NCBI GenBank assembly: GCA_029939635.1
Contig: JAOZSN010000012.1
Coordinates: 13,998-27,955 of the forward strand
DNA from: Deltaproteobacteria bacterium
GTDB lineage: Bacteria; Desulfobacterota; Desulfobulbia; Desulfobulbales; SURF-16
Direction: 5' to 3'
Length of the DNA: 13,958 nucleotides
Shown: positions 1 to 7,643 of the stretch, piece after piece
How positions within the stretch are numbered: position 1 is the first letter of the stretch
Layout: each line of letters starts with the position of its first letter
Made by a program: the position numbers and the translations under genes
The notes under the pieces: generated by a model
What the model was told of the DNA's origin: nothing
Seen by the model: the letters and a program-made list of their open reading frames with translations, nothing else
The model's database searches: none

Positions 1-344
1 TTATTTCCCAGGGCTGCGGGGTAAAATACCCTTCAATAACCCACCATGGTGAGTTGGGTGCCTTGGAGGCTGGTGGCTTAAAGATTGCCCTTAACCATTT
101 TCCTCTCATTGCCCGTGGTATTGCCGAGCAGGGCAGCTTTGATCTTGTTTGTTGCGGTCATAACCATCGTTTTGGTATTGAAAAGATTGGTCAAACCTTA
201 CTTGTTAACCCTGGTGAGTTACATGGTGGTAATGAGCAACCTGGTTTTGTTATTCTTGACACCGAGACCAGACAACCCGAACGGGTTGATATTGGCGAAC
301 CGTTTTCAACCTGCGTTGACCCGCAGTTAAAAAATAGTATTTAG
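1..344 (+). CDS. YfcE/MJ0936-family metallophosphoesterase, C-terminal part (5' end outside window)
   Basis: The reading frame is open from the window edge (first full codon at base 3) to the TAG at 342-344, so only the C-terminal ~113 residues are present and the true start lies upstream. A TTG at 54 could be read as a start but is internal. The visible part matches the second half of small calcineurin-like phosphodiesterases of the YfcE/MJ0936 type: a metal-binding His in LNHFP, then CCGHNH (the family's GHTH metal motif with Asn in place of Thr), then VNPGE in place of the usual NPGS, and a short C-terminal beta segment ending at VDIGEP. These enzymes are cytosolic, bind two metal ions and hydrolyse phosphodiesters in vitro; the natural substrate is usually unknown. 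The N-terminal D-H and GNCD motifs would lie outside the window. The next gene follows after 40 bases containing a heptamer repeat. Family assignment is firm; substrate is unknown. Confidence 0.85.
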   Translation, partial: ISQGCGVKYPSITHHGELGALEAGGLKIALNHFPLIARGIAEQGSFDLVCCGHNHRFGIEKIGQTLLVNPGELHGGNEQPGFVILDTETRQPERVDIGEPFSTCVDPQLKNSI

Positions 345-350
345 AACAGC

Positions 351-371
351 TAACCCTTAACCCTTAGTCCT
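351..371 (+). repeat. Heptanucleotide tandem repeat (TAACCCT type)
   Basis: Three consecutive 7-base units are visible: TAACCCT at 351-357, TAACCCT at 358-364 and TAGTCCT at 365-371, followed by degenerate TGGTTTA. The tract fills most of the gap between the phosphoesterase stop (344) and the S1-protein start (385). It resembles the CCCTGAC tract at 12206-12240 in unit length and in its A-C-C-C-T core. It leaves no purine-rich ribosome-binding site before the downstream ATG. Confidence 0.75.
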
Positions 372-384
372 TGGTTTATATACA

Positions 385-1614
385 ATGGAAGAGAATAAAG
401 AGCAGTCAGAGGCCAGCTTTGCAGATATGTTTGAAGAGTCGTATACCGAGACAGCTCAGCTGGAGCCAGGCCAAAAGGTAGAGGCTGAGGTGGTTCGTGT
501 TGACAAGGAATGGCTTTTTGTTGATCGTGGCGGTAAAAGTGAAGGGGCCATTGCCAGTTCTGAGTTTATTGGTGATGATGGTGAACTTACAGTTAAGGAA
601 GGGGATACCATAGAGGCCTATTTCCTTTCTGTTCAGAATGGTCAAATGCTTTTTACCACCAAGATGAGTGGTAGCGCTGCCAAGGGTCATCTCCGTGAGG
701 CCTTTCAGGCCGGGGTCCCCATGGAAGGGGTGGTGAGTAAAGAGGTCAAAGGTGGTTTTGAGGTAATGATCACTGGCAATACCAGGGCCTTTTGTCCCTA
801 CTCACAGATGGCTTTACGCCGGGTGGCAGACACCTCGCAATTTGTTGGCCAGACCCTTGTCTTCCGTATTATTGAATTTAAGGAAGAGGGGCGTAATATT
901 ATTATTTCTCGCCGTGCTATTTTAGAAGAAGAGCAGGAGGCCAAGGCCGAAGAGCTTAAGCAGACATTACAGGTTGGCGATGTCATTAATGGTACCATCA
1001 CCTCCTTGCAGAATTTTGGTGCCTTTGTTGATGTGGGTGGCATTGAGGGTCTCATCCCTGTCTCAGAGATCAGCTGGGGACGGGTTGCTGATATTCGTTC
1101 TACCCTGGAAGAGGGCCAGCAGGTAGAGGTTGCTGTGTTAAAGTTGGATTGGGAGGCAAAACGCTTCTCCTTCAGCCTTAAGGATACCCAGCCTGATCCG
1201 TGGCTTGCCGTTGAATCTCTACTCCATGAGGGTGAATGCCGTACCGGCCAGGTGGCGCGTATCACTGATTTTGGTGTTTTCGTGACTCTGCAGCCTGGTA
1301 TTGACGGTTTGGTGCATATCTCTAACTTGGGCGCTGGTCGCCGTATTAACCATCCCCGTGAGGTGGTTGGTGATGGTCAGGATCTGGAGGTACGCATTGA
1401 TTCCATTGATAGCGAAAATAAACGTATCTCCCTCTCCATGCCTGAGGTTGAGCAGAAAAAGGCAGCGCAGATTGCCAAGAAAAGGGCTGGTGAGAAAAAA
1501 GAGCCTGAGTACCGTGAGGAATTTAACCAGTATCGTAAACAAAAATCTGCTGGTACGAATAGCAGTTCCATGGGCACCCTGGGTGATTTGTTGAAGGCTA
1601 AACTGGGCAAATAA
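385..1614 (+). CDS. S1 RNA-binding domain protein with four S1 domains (ribosomal protein S1-like)
   Basis: The 409-residue cytosolic protein is built almost entirely of S1 (OB-fold) domains at about residues 27-95, 109-178, 196-266 and 283-353. Domains 3 and 4 carry the classic signatures (NFGAFVDVGGIEGLIPVSEIS; DFGVFVTLQPGIDGLVHISNL, with the basic/aromatic binding face), while domains 1 and 2 are more divergent. An acidic N-terminus (residues 1-30) precedes them, and a lysine-rich tail (about 358-409) follows and probably adds RNA contact. The expected role is binding single-stranded mRNA, helping its recruitment to the ribosome or acting in RNA turnover. Bacterial S1 proper in proteobacteria has six domains, so this is a four-domain relative (as in many Gram-positives) and perhaps not the essential S1; I therefore give no rpsA symbol. 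ATG 385 is the first Met of the frame and the protein begins naturally there, but no clear Shine-Dalgarno is visible. It is followed after 4 bases by the lipase frame. Confidence 0.88.
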   Translation: MEENKEQSEASFADMFEESYTETAQLEPGQKVEAEVVRVDKEWLFVDRGGKSEGAIASSEFIGDDGELTVKEGDTIEAYFLSVQNGQMLFTTKMSGSAAKGHLREAFQAGVPMEGVVSKEVKGGFEVMITGNTRAFCPYSQMALRRVADTSQFVGQTLVFRIIEFKEEGRNIIISRRAILEEEQEAKAEELKQTLQVGDVINGTITSLQNFGAFVDVGGIEGLIPVSEISWGRVADIRSTLEEGQQVEVAVLKLDWEAKRFSFSLKDTQPDPWLAVESLLHEGECRTGQVARITDFGVFVTLQPGIDGLVHISNLGAGRRINHPREVVGDGQDLEVRIDSIDSENKRISLSMPEVEQKKAAQIAKKRAGEKKEPEYREEFNQYRKQKSAGTNSSSMGTLGDLLKAKLGK

Positions 1615-1616
1615 AA

Positions 1617-1701
1617 TAATGAAAAATGGAGAATGGGCACGAATGACAGGATTGAGCTTAAAAAGATCCACTGCCATTTGTTATTTTCCATTGTACATTC
1701 T
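1617..1701. repeat. Paired heptamer repeats in inverted orientation (AATGNNN / its complement)
   Basis: The left tract has units TAATGAA (1617-1623), AAATGGA (1624-1630) and GAATGGG (1631-1637). The right tract, read on the + strand, has CCATTTG (1674-1680), TTATTTT (1681-1687), CCATTGT (1688-1694) and ACATTCT (1695-1701), which are AATGNNN units on the opposite strand. The 7-base arms GAGAATG (1629-1635) and CATTCTC (1696-1702) are exactly complementary. The right tract lies inside the signal-peptide codons of the lipase gene and the left one covers its first possible start codon. Confidence 0.65.
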
Positions 1702-2446
1702 CTGCCTCGTCCTGCTGGCCGGCTGTGGCAGCGTCCCTATCTGTCCTCCTGAAGATAGCCATCAGGGTGGTGAATGTGTCGTTCTGCTTCATGGTTTAGC
1801 ACGAACAAATCGGACCATGGAGCCTTTGGCAAAGGCGTTACGGGCAGAAGGCTATCGAGCCATTAACCTGCAGTATACATCCACTGAAAAGACCATTGAG
1901 CAGATTGTAGCTGATGGCTTTCCTCGTGCCTTGCAATGTGCTGAAAAATATCAATGTGAGACTATCCATATTGTCACCCATTCCATGGGTGGCATTGTCA
2001 CCCGCCTTGCACTTCAGAAGAAAACTTTAGATAATTTAGGCAGGGTGGTGATGATCAGCCCCCCTAACCAGGGCAGTGAGTTGGCTGAATCCCTCAATAC
2101 CAGCTGGTGGTTGGGCTGGATCTATCGCTGGCGCAATGGCCCGGCGGGTGAGCAACTTGGTACTGGGACAGATTCCGTTCCTAAACAACTTGGCCCTGTG
2201 ACGTACCCCACCGGCATTATCACCGGTGACCATCATAATGCTGCTGATTATTGGTTTAGTAAAATTATACCTGGCCGTGATGATGGCAAGGTCGCAGTGG
2301 AGGAGGCCAAGGTGGATGGCATGGCAGATTTTATGGTAGTTCCCCATCACCACACCTCCATCATGAAAAAGAAGGTGGTCATCGAAAAGACCATCTCTTT
2401 TTTGCGTACTGGATCATTTGGCAGTACTGAGAAAAACGCCCCCTAG
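1619..2446 (+). CDS. Lipoprotein alpha/beta-hydrolase (lipase/esterase family)
   Basis: The product has an alpha/beta-hydrolase fold with a probable lipid anchor. Residues about 16-36 are basic then hydrophobic and end in LLAGC, a lipobox with Cys36 as the lipidated residue; Gly follows the Cys, so outer-membrane sorting is plausible. The core shows the oxyanion segment LLHGLARTN (residues 56-64), nucleophile Ser122 in VTHSMGG, the family block SPPNQGSE (148-155), the acid in PGRDDGKVAVE (Asp221 or Asp222) and the catalytic His in PHHHTSIM (His245 most likely). This set is typical of about 250-residue lipases/esterases that resemble PGAP1 or lipase class 2. Substrate is unknown but a lipid or acyl ester at the envelope is likely. 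Two starts are possible, ATG 1619 and ATG 1643. The second keeps the whole signal peptide and lies just after the repeat, so I think it as likely or better. The gene ends 72 bases before the AsmA-like gene and is probably co-transcribed with it. Confidence 0.85.
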   Translation: MKNGEWARMTGLSLKRSTAICYFPLYILCLVLLAGCGSVPICPPEDSHQGGECVVLLHGLARTNRTMEPLAKALRAEGYRAINLQYTSTEKTIEQIVADGFPRALQCAEKYQCETIHIVTHSMGGIVTRLALQKKTLDNLGRVVMISPPNQGSELAESLNTSWWLGWIYRWRNGPAGEQLGTGTDSVPKQLGPVTYPTGIITGDHHNAADYWFSKIIPGRDDGKVAVEEAKVDGMADFMVVPHHHTSIMKKKVVIEKTISFLRTGSFGSTEKNAP

Positions 2447-2518
2447 CTTGTTCTATCAATATTATCAAGATGGCGCAGGTTCATTGTCAAGGATTTTCTA
2501 GGATGGTTACAAGTGTAA

Positions 2519-5500
2519 ATGGTGGCGGATATGGCACAAAAAAAGGGCAGGGGAAGGCGTGGATGGAGCAAGGTACTCTTGCTTCTGCTGGGCTTCTTTT
2601 GCCTTATGTTTTTATTTCTCGGCTGGCAGTTGCGCCAAGGCATTACCGTGCAGTCCTTCTCCCTTGGCTCGTTACAGATGGAGACACTCTCCCTGCGTTG
2701 GCAAAATGGTCTGCATATTGGGGCTAAAAAAGTCATCGTTCTTCCCACGGGTTCATCCTCTACTCTTTCTTCTGTCCCCCGTCTGCTCCGCATTCTTCGT
2801 CTGGCAGAGATGGTCATTCAAGAGGTTCATGTTGATCGTGTGGAACTGGGGGATGATTTCTTTGCCGTTCATTACCAGCAAGGGGGGCGTGGGGCGGCGA
2901 ATCTTTATTTTTCCACCAATGATATCTCTTTTTCTGGTGTGGTGCAGCAGCAGGAGCATGGTCTGCATCTGGTTATTGAATCTCTCCAGAGCCAAAACTA
3001 TAACACCACCATGAGCGGTGCGGTTACTCTGCTGCTGCAAGAAGAGGAAATAGAAGGGCAGTTGCAGGCACAACTGGCTGGCTGTCTGCCCTTGGAACTC
3101 AATTTTAGCGCGGATCGGCATAGTATTTCCTTTGCTGCCAAGCAAATAGGTCCGGTGACCACCATTACCCCCTTTGTTGATCTTTTGGGGCTATCCCCGG
3201 ATATCAGCCAATGGTTTGTTGCTAAGCTGCAATTTCATGATTTTTCTCTCCAGCATCTTAAGGGCAAGATGGAGTGGCAGCAACCTCTCTCGCTGCTTGA
3301 TAGTCTGGATGCTAAGGGAAAGTTTAGTAGTGCGGTTTATAGTTTTGCCGATGAACTTCCCACAGTGACAAGTCCACTCACCCATGTTTCTTTTAACAAA
3401 GGGGTGTTGCTCATCAGGCCAGAAGAGGCTCGTTATCTTGATCATGATTGTGGTAGCAGTGTGGTGAGTCTTGATTTTACTGAGCCCCTTGCCCCGTTGT
3501 TAGAGGTGAAGGTCAACACCAACACATCCTTTGATGACGATATTGTCACTTTGCTCAGTCATTATGGTGTAGCTGTTCCCCTGCATCAGGATGAAGGTTG
3601 TGTAGCTGCGGATCTACTCCTTACCCTTGCCCTGGCTGATGGGCAGGTTACTGCCAACGGTCGTTTTTCCGTGGCAACCGGTTCCTTTATCCTTTTTGAC
3701 CAGCAGGTTGCAGTGATCAATGGCCTTTTTTCACTGACCAATGGTCTCTTTGCCATAGAGAATCTTACTTTCAGCCAGGGTGAAAATCTGCACGGCTCAT
3801 TGACCGGTGAAATTTCTGCTGGTCTTCTTGATTTACATTTTTCTATCCAACAGTGGCAATCGTCGTGGGATGGGCCTATGGCACGTTTAGAAAAAGGCCC
3901 CGTACGCATTACGTATAGTCAGGATGAAAAGGGTGGCAGACTTTCAGTGGGAGAGGCCGCCTTGACCATAGCTGAACGGGCCATTCATCTTTCTCCCTTT
4001 ACTGCTAGCTTTGATCCCCATTTGACTCGGCTACGCCTAGATCAGCTTAACCTGGCTGTTGTCAAACCAAACTTGACTGCTAATTTGAGCGGATTTGTTT
4101 ATTTTTCACCGTTACGTTGCCAGCTTGATATGATCCTCAAACGACCTCAACGTGGCATGGAAGATACAAAACGCCCTGCCACCTCCATTAAGGTCACGTA
4201 TGACAAAACATTGGTACTGAATCTGACAAAGTCTGACTGGCGATTTGCTGGTCGAACTGTTTCACTGCAGGATGCCACCTTGCGAAGTGAGGGGGGAAAC
4301 TTTAAGCTCTCTGCAACGGCTGTGGAGGTTCAGGGTGTTGGCCAGGGGGATCTCCAGGGTAGTTTTTCTCCAACCTCAGGTCATGGCATTATAGATTTAC
4401 GTGCGCTTACCCTTGATGGTGCCCTTAATAGCTTTCTTTCCTTACCTGAGCAGCTTGATTTTACTATTCAGCCCTCTGCTGATGGTGAAGTCGAGCATAT
4501 TTCGATCCGTAATTTTCCCATCCGTCTCCATCTTGGTCCCGGCCCCCTTTGGCAGTTGTTTTTAGATGACCTTCCGGCCTGCCAGCCACTCTTGCCACCA
4601 TTGGCACAGTTTCCTATCACTGCTGGTGCCTTGTCTTTTTTTCCTGATCCAACTACAGGTCAATTGGCCTTGCAGGGTCAGGTGAGCCATGGTTATGAAA
4701 TTCTTATTGATGAAGAAACTCCGTTGTTGAATTGGGATATCAAAGCGAGAATTGCTGACGATGGTTTTATGTTGGATATTAATAATGCTCTCCATGTCAA
4801 GGTAGGATCTTCAGGGGTTGGTGTTGATGTTAAAGATCTGGGTTTTAATCTCCCGGCAATACTTGCTCTGGCGAATTTATCTGCGCCTGTATCTGGGCAG
4901 ACAAAAGCACCATCCACCACCACCCAGTTCTCCTTACAGGGGAAAAATACCTTTATCTATCTAGGAAAACATAACCGACTACTGGCCGATACCCTTAAGG
5001 TTGACAGGGACGGAGAAAAGATTAGTGCTCGCCTCAACCATGATGGAGGTTCCGTTATCTTTACCTCCCAGGGAAAGAAATTTAGTCTGCAGGGAGATGA
5101 CCTCCATGATGTTTTCATAGGTGCCTTATTAAATCAATCACGCTTTGAGGGTGGCTCTTTATCCGTGTTGGCAGGGGGGGATTTTGACCGATTTGAGCTG
5201 GCTTATGAAATCATTGACAGCCATATTCGTGATTTTACTCTGGTAAATAATATTATGGCCTTTGTCGATACCATACCTGCCTTGGTTACCTTTTCTTTGC
5301 CCAGTTATTCCACAAGAGGTATGGATATCAGCCGGGCAGAGGGTGGGATTAGCATAGATAATGGCATGGGTAAAATCAGCTCATTTTCTCTCAAATCATC
5401 AACCCTACAGCTCACAGCCCTGGGAGGCTTTAATTTACATGACAGATCAATTAACGTAGATGTTAATGTTATCTCACAGGCTCGGAGTAATCTTGCCAAG

Positions 5501-5707
5501 ATACCTTTGGCTGGCTATGTCTTTGAAGGCGATAAAAAATTGCCTGGCATAACTGTAGCGGTAACGGGTGATCTGGATAATCCACATATATCAGCCAAGA
5601 TGTTTCGCGGCATCCGAGCCCATGGATTTGGCATTTTAAAACGGACCTTGTTGTTGCCAGTGAAGGTTGTTGATGGCTTACTCAATGAGGATACGGAGGG
5701 GGAATAA
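2519..5707 (+). CDS. Large AsmA/YhdP-like membrane-anchored envelope protein
   Basis: The 1062-residue protein starts with a basic stretch (KKGRGRRGWSK) and one hydrophobic segment at about residues 18-37. A very long region of repeating short beta strands follows, with no catalytic motifs; this layout (N-in anchor, large periplasmic beta-rich body) is that of the AsmA clan (AsmA, TamB, YhdP, YdbH), whose members form hydrophobic grooves that carry phospholipids between inner and outer membrane. The last ~190 residues (about 870-1050) look like the conserved AsmA-like C-terminal domain: GGSLSVLAGGDFD, a central segment with SLPSYSTRGMDIS, then the paired pattern of 'alternating strand, VAVTGDLDNPHISAK'. 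The C-terminus ends in a hydrophobic/basic helix (ILKRTLLLPVKVVDGLL). ATG 2531 (MAQKKG) is an alternative start. The stop TAA overlaps the next ATG. The function is inferred from the clan; I cannot say which AsmA subfamily it belongs to. Confidence 0.8.
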   Translation: MVADMAQKKGRGRRGWSKVLLLLLGFFCLMFLFLGWQLRQGITVQSFSLGSLQMETLSLRWQNGLHIGAKKVIVLPTGSSSTLSSVPRLLRILRLAEMVIQEVHVDRVELGDDFFAVHYQQGGRGAANLYFSTNDISFSGVVQQQEHGLHLVIESLQSQNYNTTMSGAVTLLLQEEEIEGQLQAQLAGCLPLELNFSADRHSISFAAKQIGPVTTITPFVDLLGLSPDISQWFVAKLQFHDFSLQHLKGKMEWQQPLSLLDSLDAKGKFSSAVYSFADELPTVTSPLTHVSFNKGVLLIRPEEARYLDHDCGSSVVSLDFTEPLAPLLEVKVNTNTSFDDDIVTLLSHYGVAVPLHQDEGCVAADLLLTLALADGQVTANGRFSVATGSFILFDQQVAVINGLFSLTNGLFAIENLTFSQGENLHGSLTGEISAGLLDLHFSIQQWQSSWDGPMARLEKGPVRITYSQDEKGGRLSVGEAALTIAERAIHLSPFTASFDPHLTRLRLDQLNLAVVKPNLTANLSGFVYFSPLRCQLDMILKRPQRGMEDTKRPATSIKVTYDKTLVLNLTKSDWRFAGRTVSLQDATLRSEGGNFKLSATAVEVQGVGQGDLQGSFSPTSGHGIIDLRALTLDGALNSFLSLPEQLDFTIQPSADGEVEHISIRNFPIRLHLGPGPLWQLFLDDLPACQPLLPPLAQFPITAGALSFFPDPTTGQLALQGQVSHGYEILIDEETPLLNWDIKARIADDGFMLDINNALHVKVGSSGVGVDVKDLGFNLPAILALANLSAPVSGQTKAPSTTTQFSLQGKNTFIYLGKHNRLLADTLKVDRDGEKISARLNHDGGSVIFTSQGKKFSLQGDDLHDVFIGALLNQSRFEGGSLSVLAGGDFDRFELAYEIIDSHIRDFTLVNNIMAFVDTIPALVTFSLPSYSTRGMDISRAEGGISIDNGMGKISSFSLKSSTLQLTALGGFNLHDRSINVDVNVISQARSNLAKIPLAGYVFEGDKKLPGITVAVTGDLDNPHISAKMFRGIRAHGFGILKRTLLLPVKVVDGLLNEDTEGE

Positions 5708-6705
5708 TGGGGCAGAAGGTACGGTTGGGAAGCGTTGTTGGGGGGGTGGTTGTTTTGGTATGTATTGGTCTTGCTTGGGGATGGGGCTGTCTTGCTCTCT
5801 ATTATGCCGGGCCGCAAGCATTGTTGTTTCGGCAAATTCTCATTGCCCTTTTTGTGTTGAGTTTACTTCTCTGCTTTGGGCTTAGTCGCTCCTTTAGTTG
5901 GGGAGTTTTAACAGCAGCATTTCTTTTTGGTGGATTGCTTATCTGGTGGTCAACCTTGACACCTGTTAATGATAAGGAGTGGCTGGCAGATGTGGCCCAA
6001 CTTCCCCAGGGCAGCTATCAAGGTGAGGTGCTGACCCTGCATAATGTCCGCAATTTTCACTATTATAGTGAAGAGAACTATCAACCCCAGTGGGAAACCA
6101 GGCAGTATGATCTTGCTAAACTCAGTCATCTTGATCTTTTTGTATCTTATTGGGGATCACCCTATATTGCCCATACTATTCTGAGTTGGGGGTTTTCAGA
6201 TGGTCAGCAACTAGCTGTCTCTGTTGAGACGCGTAAGAGTAAGGGCCAGGTCTATTCTGCGGTGCAAGGTTTTTTCAAGCAGTACAACCTGACCTATGTG
6301 GCTGCTGATGAACGGGATTTGGTAGGGTTACGGGCGCAACATCGAGGAGAGGAGGTTTATTTTTACCGCCTGCAGAATGTGAGTGTTGAGGATAGCCGAG
6401 CCTTACTGGACAGTTATGTTAGTCACATGAATGAGTTAGCCCAGCAGCAAGAGTTTTATAATGCTTTAACCAGCAATTGCACCACCACCATCCTTTTGAA
6501 TATCAAGGCTCTTGATCCCACTAGAATTCCTTTTGACTGGCGTTTACTGGTTAATGGCTTACTGGATCAATATCTCTATGACCTAAAGTCCATCAGAACA
6601 GATATTCCTTTTGGTGAACTGCGCCAAAAGAGTCGCATAGATAGACGGCTAGAGCAGTATAGAGGTGAGGATTTTTCCGGTTACCTGCGCCAGGGATTGA
6701 TTTGA
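5707..6705 (+). CDS. DUF4105 (Lnb N-terminal-domain family) membrane protein
   Basis: The 332-residue protein has three hydrophobic segments (about residues 8-33, 43-60 and 64-83), then a soluble domain that should face the periplasm. That domain fits DUF4105: YWGSPYIAHTILSWGF (144-163 region, His156), a strand with SVETRKSKG, GFFKQYNLTYVAADERDL (188-205), a VYFYRL strand, FYNALTSNCTTTIL with Cys258 (250-263), DWRLLVNG and PFGELRQ near the end. His156 and Cys258 are the conserved candidates for a thiol active site. From memory, this family is now named after the N-terminal periplasmic domain of Lnb, a lipoprotein N-acyltransferase of Bacteroides; here the membrane helices precede the domain, unlike Lnb. 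Its ATG shares a base with the stop of the AsmA-like gene (TAATG) and a strong GGAGG lies at 5695-5699, so the two are translationally coupled. Family is clear, reaction is not proven. Confidence 0.85.
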   Translation: MGQKVRLGSVVGGVVVLVCIGLAWGWGCLALYYAGPQALLFRQILIALFVLSLLLCFGLSRSFSWGVLTAAFLFGGLLIWWSTLTPVNDKEWLADVAQLPQGSYQGEVLTLHNVRNFHYYSEENYQPQWETRQYDLAKLSHLDLFVSYWGSPYIAHTILSWGFSDGQQLAVSVETRKSKGQVYSAVQGFFKQYNLTYVAADERDLVGLRAQHRGEEVYFYRLQNVSVEDSRALLDSYVSHMNELAQQQEFYNALTSNCTTTILLNIKALDPTRIPFDWRLLVNGLLDQYLYDLKSIRTDIPFGELRQKSRIDRRLEQYRGEDFSGYLRQGLI

Positions 6706-6724
6706 AAATACCGTTGAAAAACCT

Positions 6725-6782
6725 TGATCCCCACCTTCGCGGGGATGACTAATCCGTCACTCTCGCGGAGGCTTGAGTCTGG
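6725..6782. repeat. REP-like inverted doublet, possible bidirectional terminator
   Basis: Copy 1 (6725-6749) contains the hairpin ATCCCC (6727-6732) / GGGGAT (6741-6746) around a CCTTCG-type loop with one A.C mismatch. Copy 2 (about 6756-6782) starts GTCAC and ends GAGTCTGG; it is a degraded copy in the opposite orientation, 16 of 27 positions matching by eye, and still pairs ACTC (6759-6762) with GAGT (6775-6778). Such GTCAT-CCCGCG hairpins are widespread repetitive extragenic palindromes in proteobacteria. The doublet is the only structure in the 142-base gap between the convergent DUF4105 and lpxA genes. No clear U-run follows either arm, so a terminator role is only inferred. Confidence 0.6.
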
Positions 6783-6847
6783 CGTTGTTTAGCTTAAGTT
6801 TCCTTCAGAGCCACTAAAAAAATACTTAGCGTAAAAGAGTCAAGGAC

Positions 6848-7642
6848 TTACTTAACTCGTGGCCGTGTGATTGAACGGCTTGCCATACCACGGATAAAAT
6901 CTATCATATCCATAACCATCTCATCGTCACCATAGGTGGCAGCCACCTCTTCAGTCAGCTCTGCCAGGGTACCGTCACTGGAAAAGAGTTGACGATAGGC
7001 CTTCATAAGTCGTTGGATCTCTTTTTTGTCAAAACCACGGCGTTCTAAACCAATATAGTTAAGGCCGGCCAGGTGGGCTCGTTCTCCCTTCACTATTCCG
7101 TAGGGTATGACATCATGCTCCACCGGTGAGGCAGCACCGACCATGGCATGGGCACCAATACGGACAAATTGATGGGCACCGGAGAGACCACCTATGATGG
7201 CAAAATCACCCACCTCAACATGACCTGCCAGGGTAGCGTTATTTGCTAAGATCACATGGTTGCCGATAATACAGTCATGGGCCACATGACATGACATCAT
7301 AAAGAGTCCGTCATCGCCAACCACGGTCTGCATCTTGTCATCCTCGGTGCCTGGGTTCATAGTGACATGTTCCCTGATCTTATTGCGGGCTCCGATGATG
7401 AGTTTGGATTTTTCACCGTGATATTTTAGATCCTGGGGTTCGTGTCCTAATGAGGCAAAGGGAAATACTATAGTATCCTCATCAATGGATGTTATGCCTG
7501 CTACCACGACATGGGATTTTAGTTCAACCCGGTCACCTAATTCCACATCAGGGCCAATATGGCAAAAGGGGCCAATAACGACATCTTCGCCCAGTTGAGC
7601 CTTTTTATCAACCACAGCAAATTTATGAATTTCAACACTCAT
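6848..7642 (-). CDS. lpxA: UDP-N-acetylglucosamine 3-O-acyltransferase LpxA
   Basis: This is the first enzyme of lipid A synthesis: it moves a 3-hydroxyacyl chain from acyl carrier protein to the 3-OH of UDP-GlcNAc in the cytosol. The 264-residue length is normal (E. coli LpxA has 262). The left-handed beta-helix hexapeptide repeats fill residues about 2-190, followed by a helical C-terminus with LNYIGLERRGFDKKEI. The catalytic histidine is His122 in CHVAHDCIIGN; DLKYHGE, RNKIREHVTMNPGT and AIIGGLSGAHQFV are family signatures. At the acyl-chain ruler site (E. coli Gly173) I read Ala170 by aligning HQF and MVG. It starts one base after the lpxD stop, with AAGGAA in the 3' end of lpxD as ribosome-binding site, so the two are co-translated. 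It is the last gene of the minus-strand unit; no lpxB follows within the window. Confidence 0.96.
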   Translation of the reverse strand: MSVEIHKFAVVDKKAQLGEDVVIGPFCHIGPDVELGDRVELKSHVVVAGITSIDEDTIVFPFASLGHEPQDLKYHGEKSKLIIGARNKIREHVTMNPGTEDDKMQTVVGDDGLFMMSCHVAHDCIIGNHVILANNATLAGHVEVGDFAIIGGLSGAHQFVRIGAHAMVGAASPVEHDVIPYGIVKGERAHLAGLNYIGLERRGFDKKEIQRLMKAYRQLFSSDGTLAELTEEVAATYGDDEMVMDMIDFIRGMASRSITRPRVK

Positions 7643-7643
7643 T

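Noticed and set aside
351..371. Telomere-like TAACCCT units
   Set aside because: Only three units lie in a bacterial intergenic gap with housekeeping genes on both sides; they fit a short heptamer repeat, not a replicon end.
798..1265. Minus-strand open frame inside the S1-protein gene (also 1219-1677)
   Set aside because: Both are antisense to clear S1 domains, with no recognisable domains and no start signals; they are shadows.
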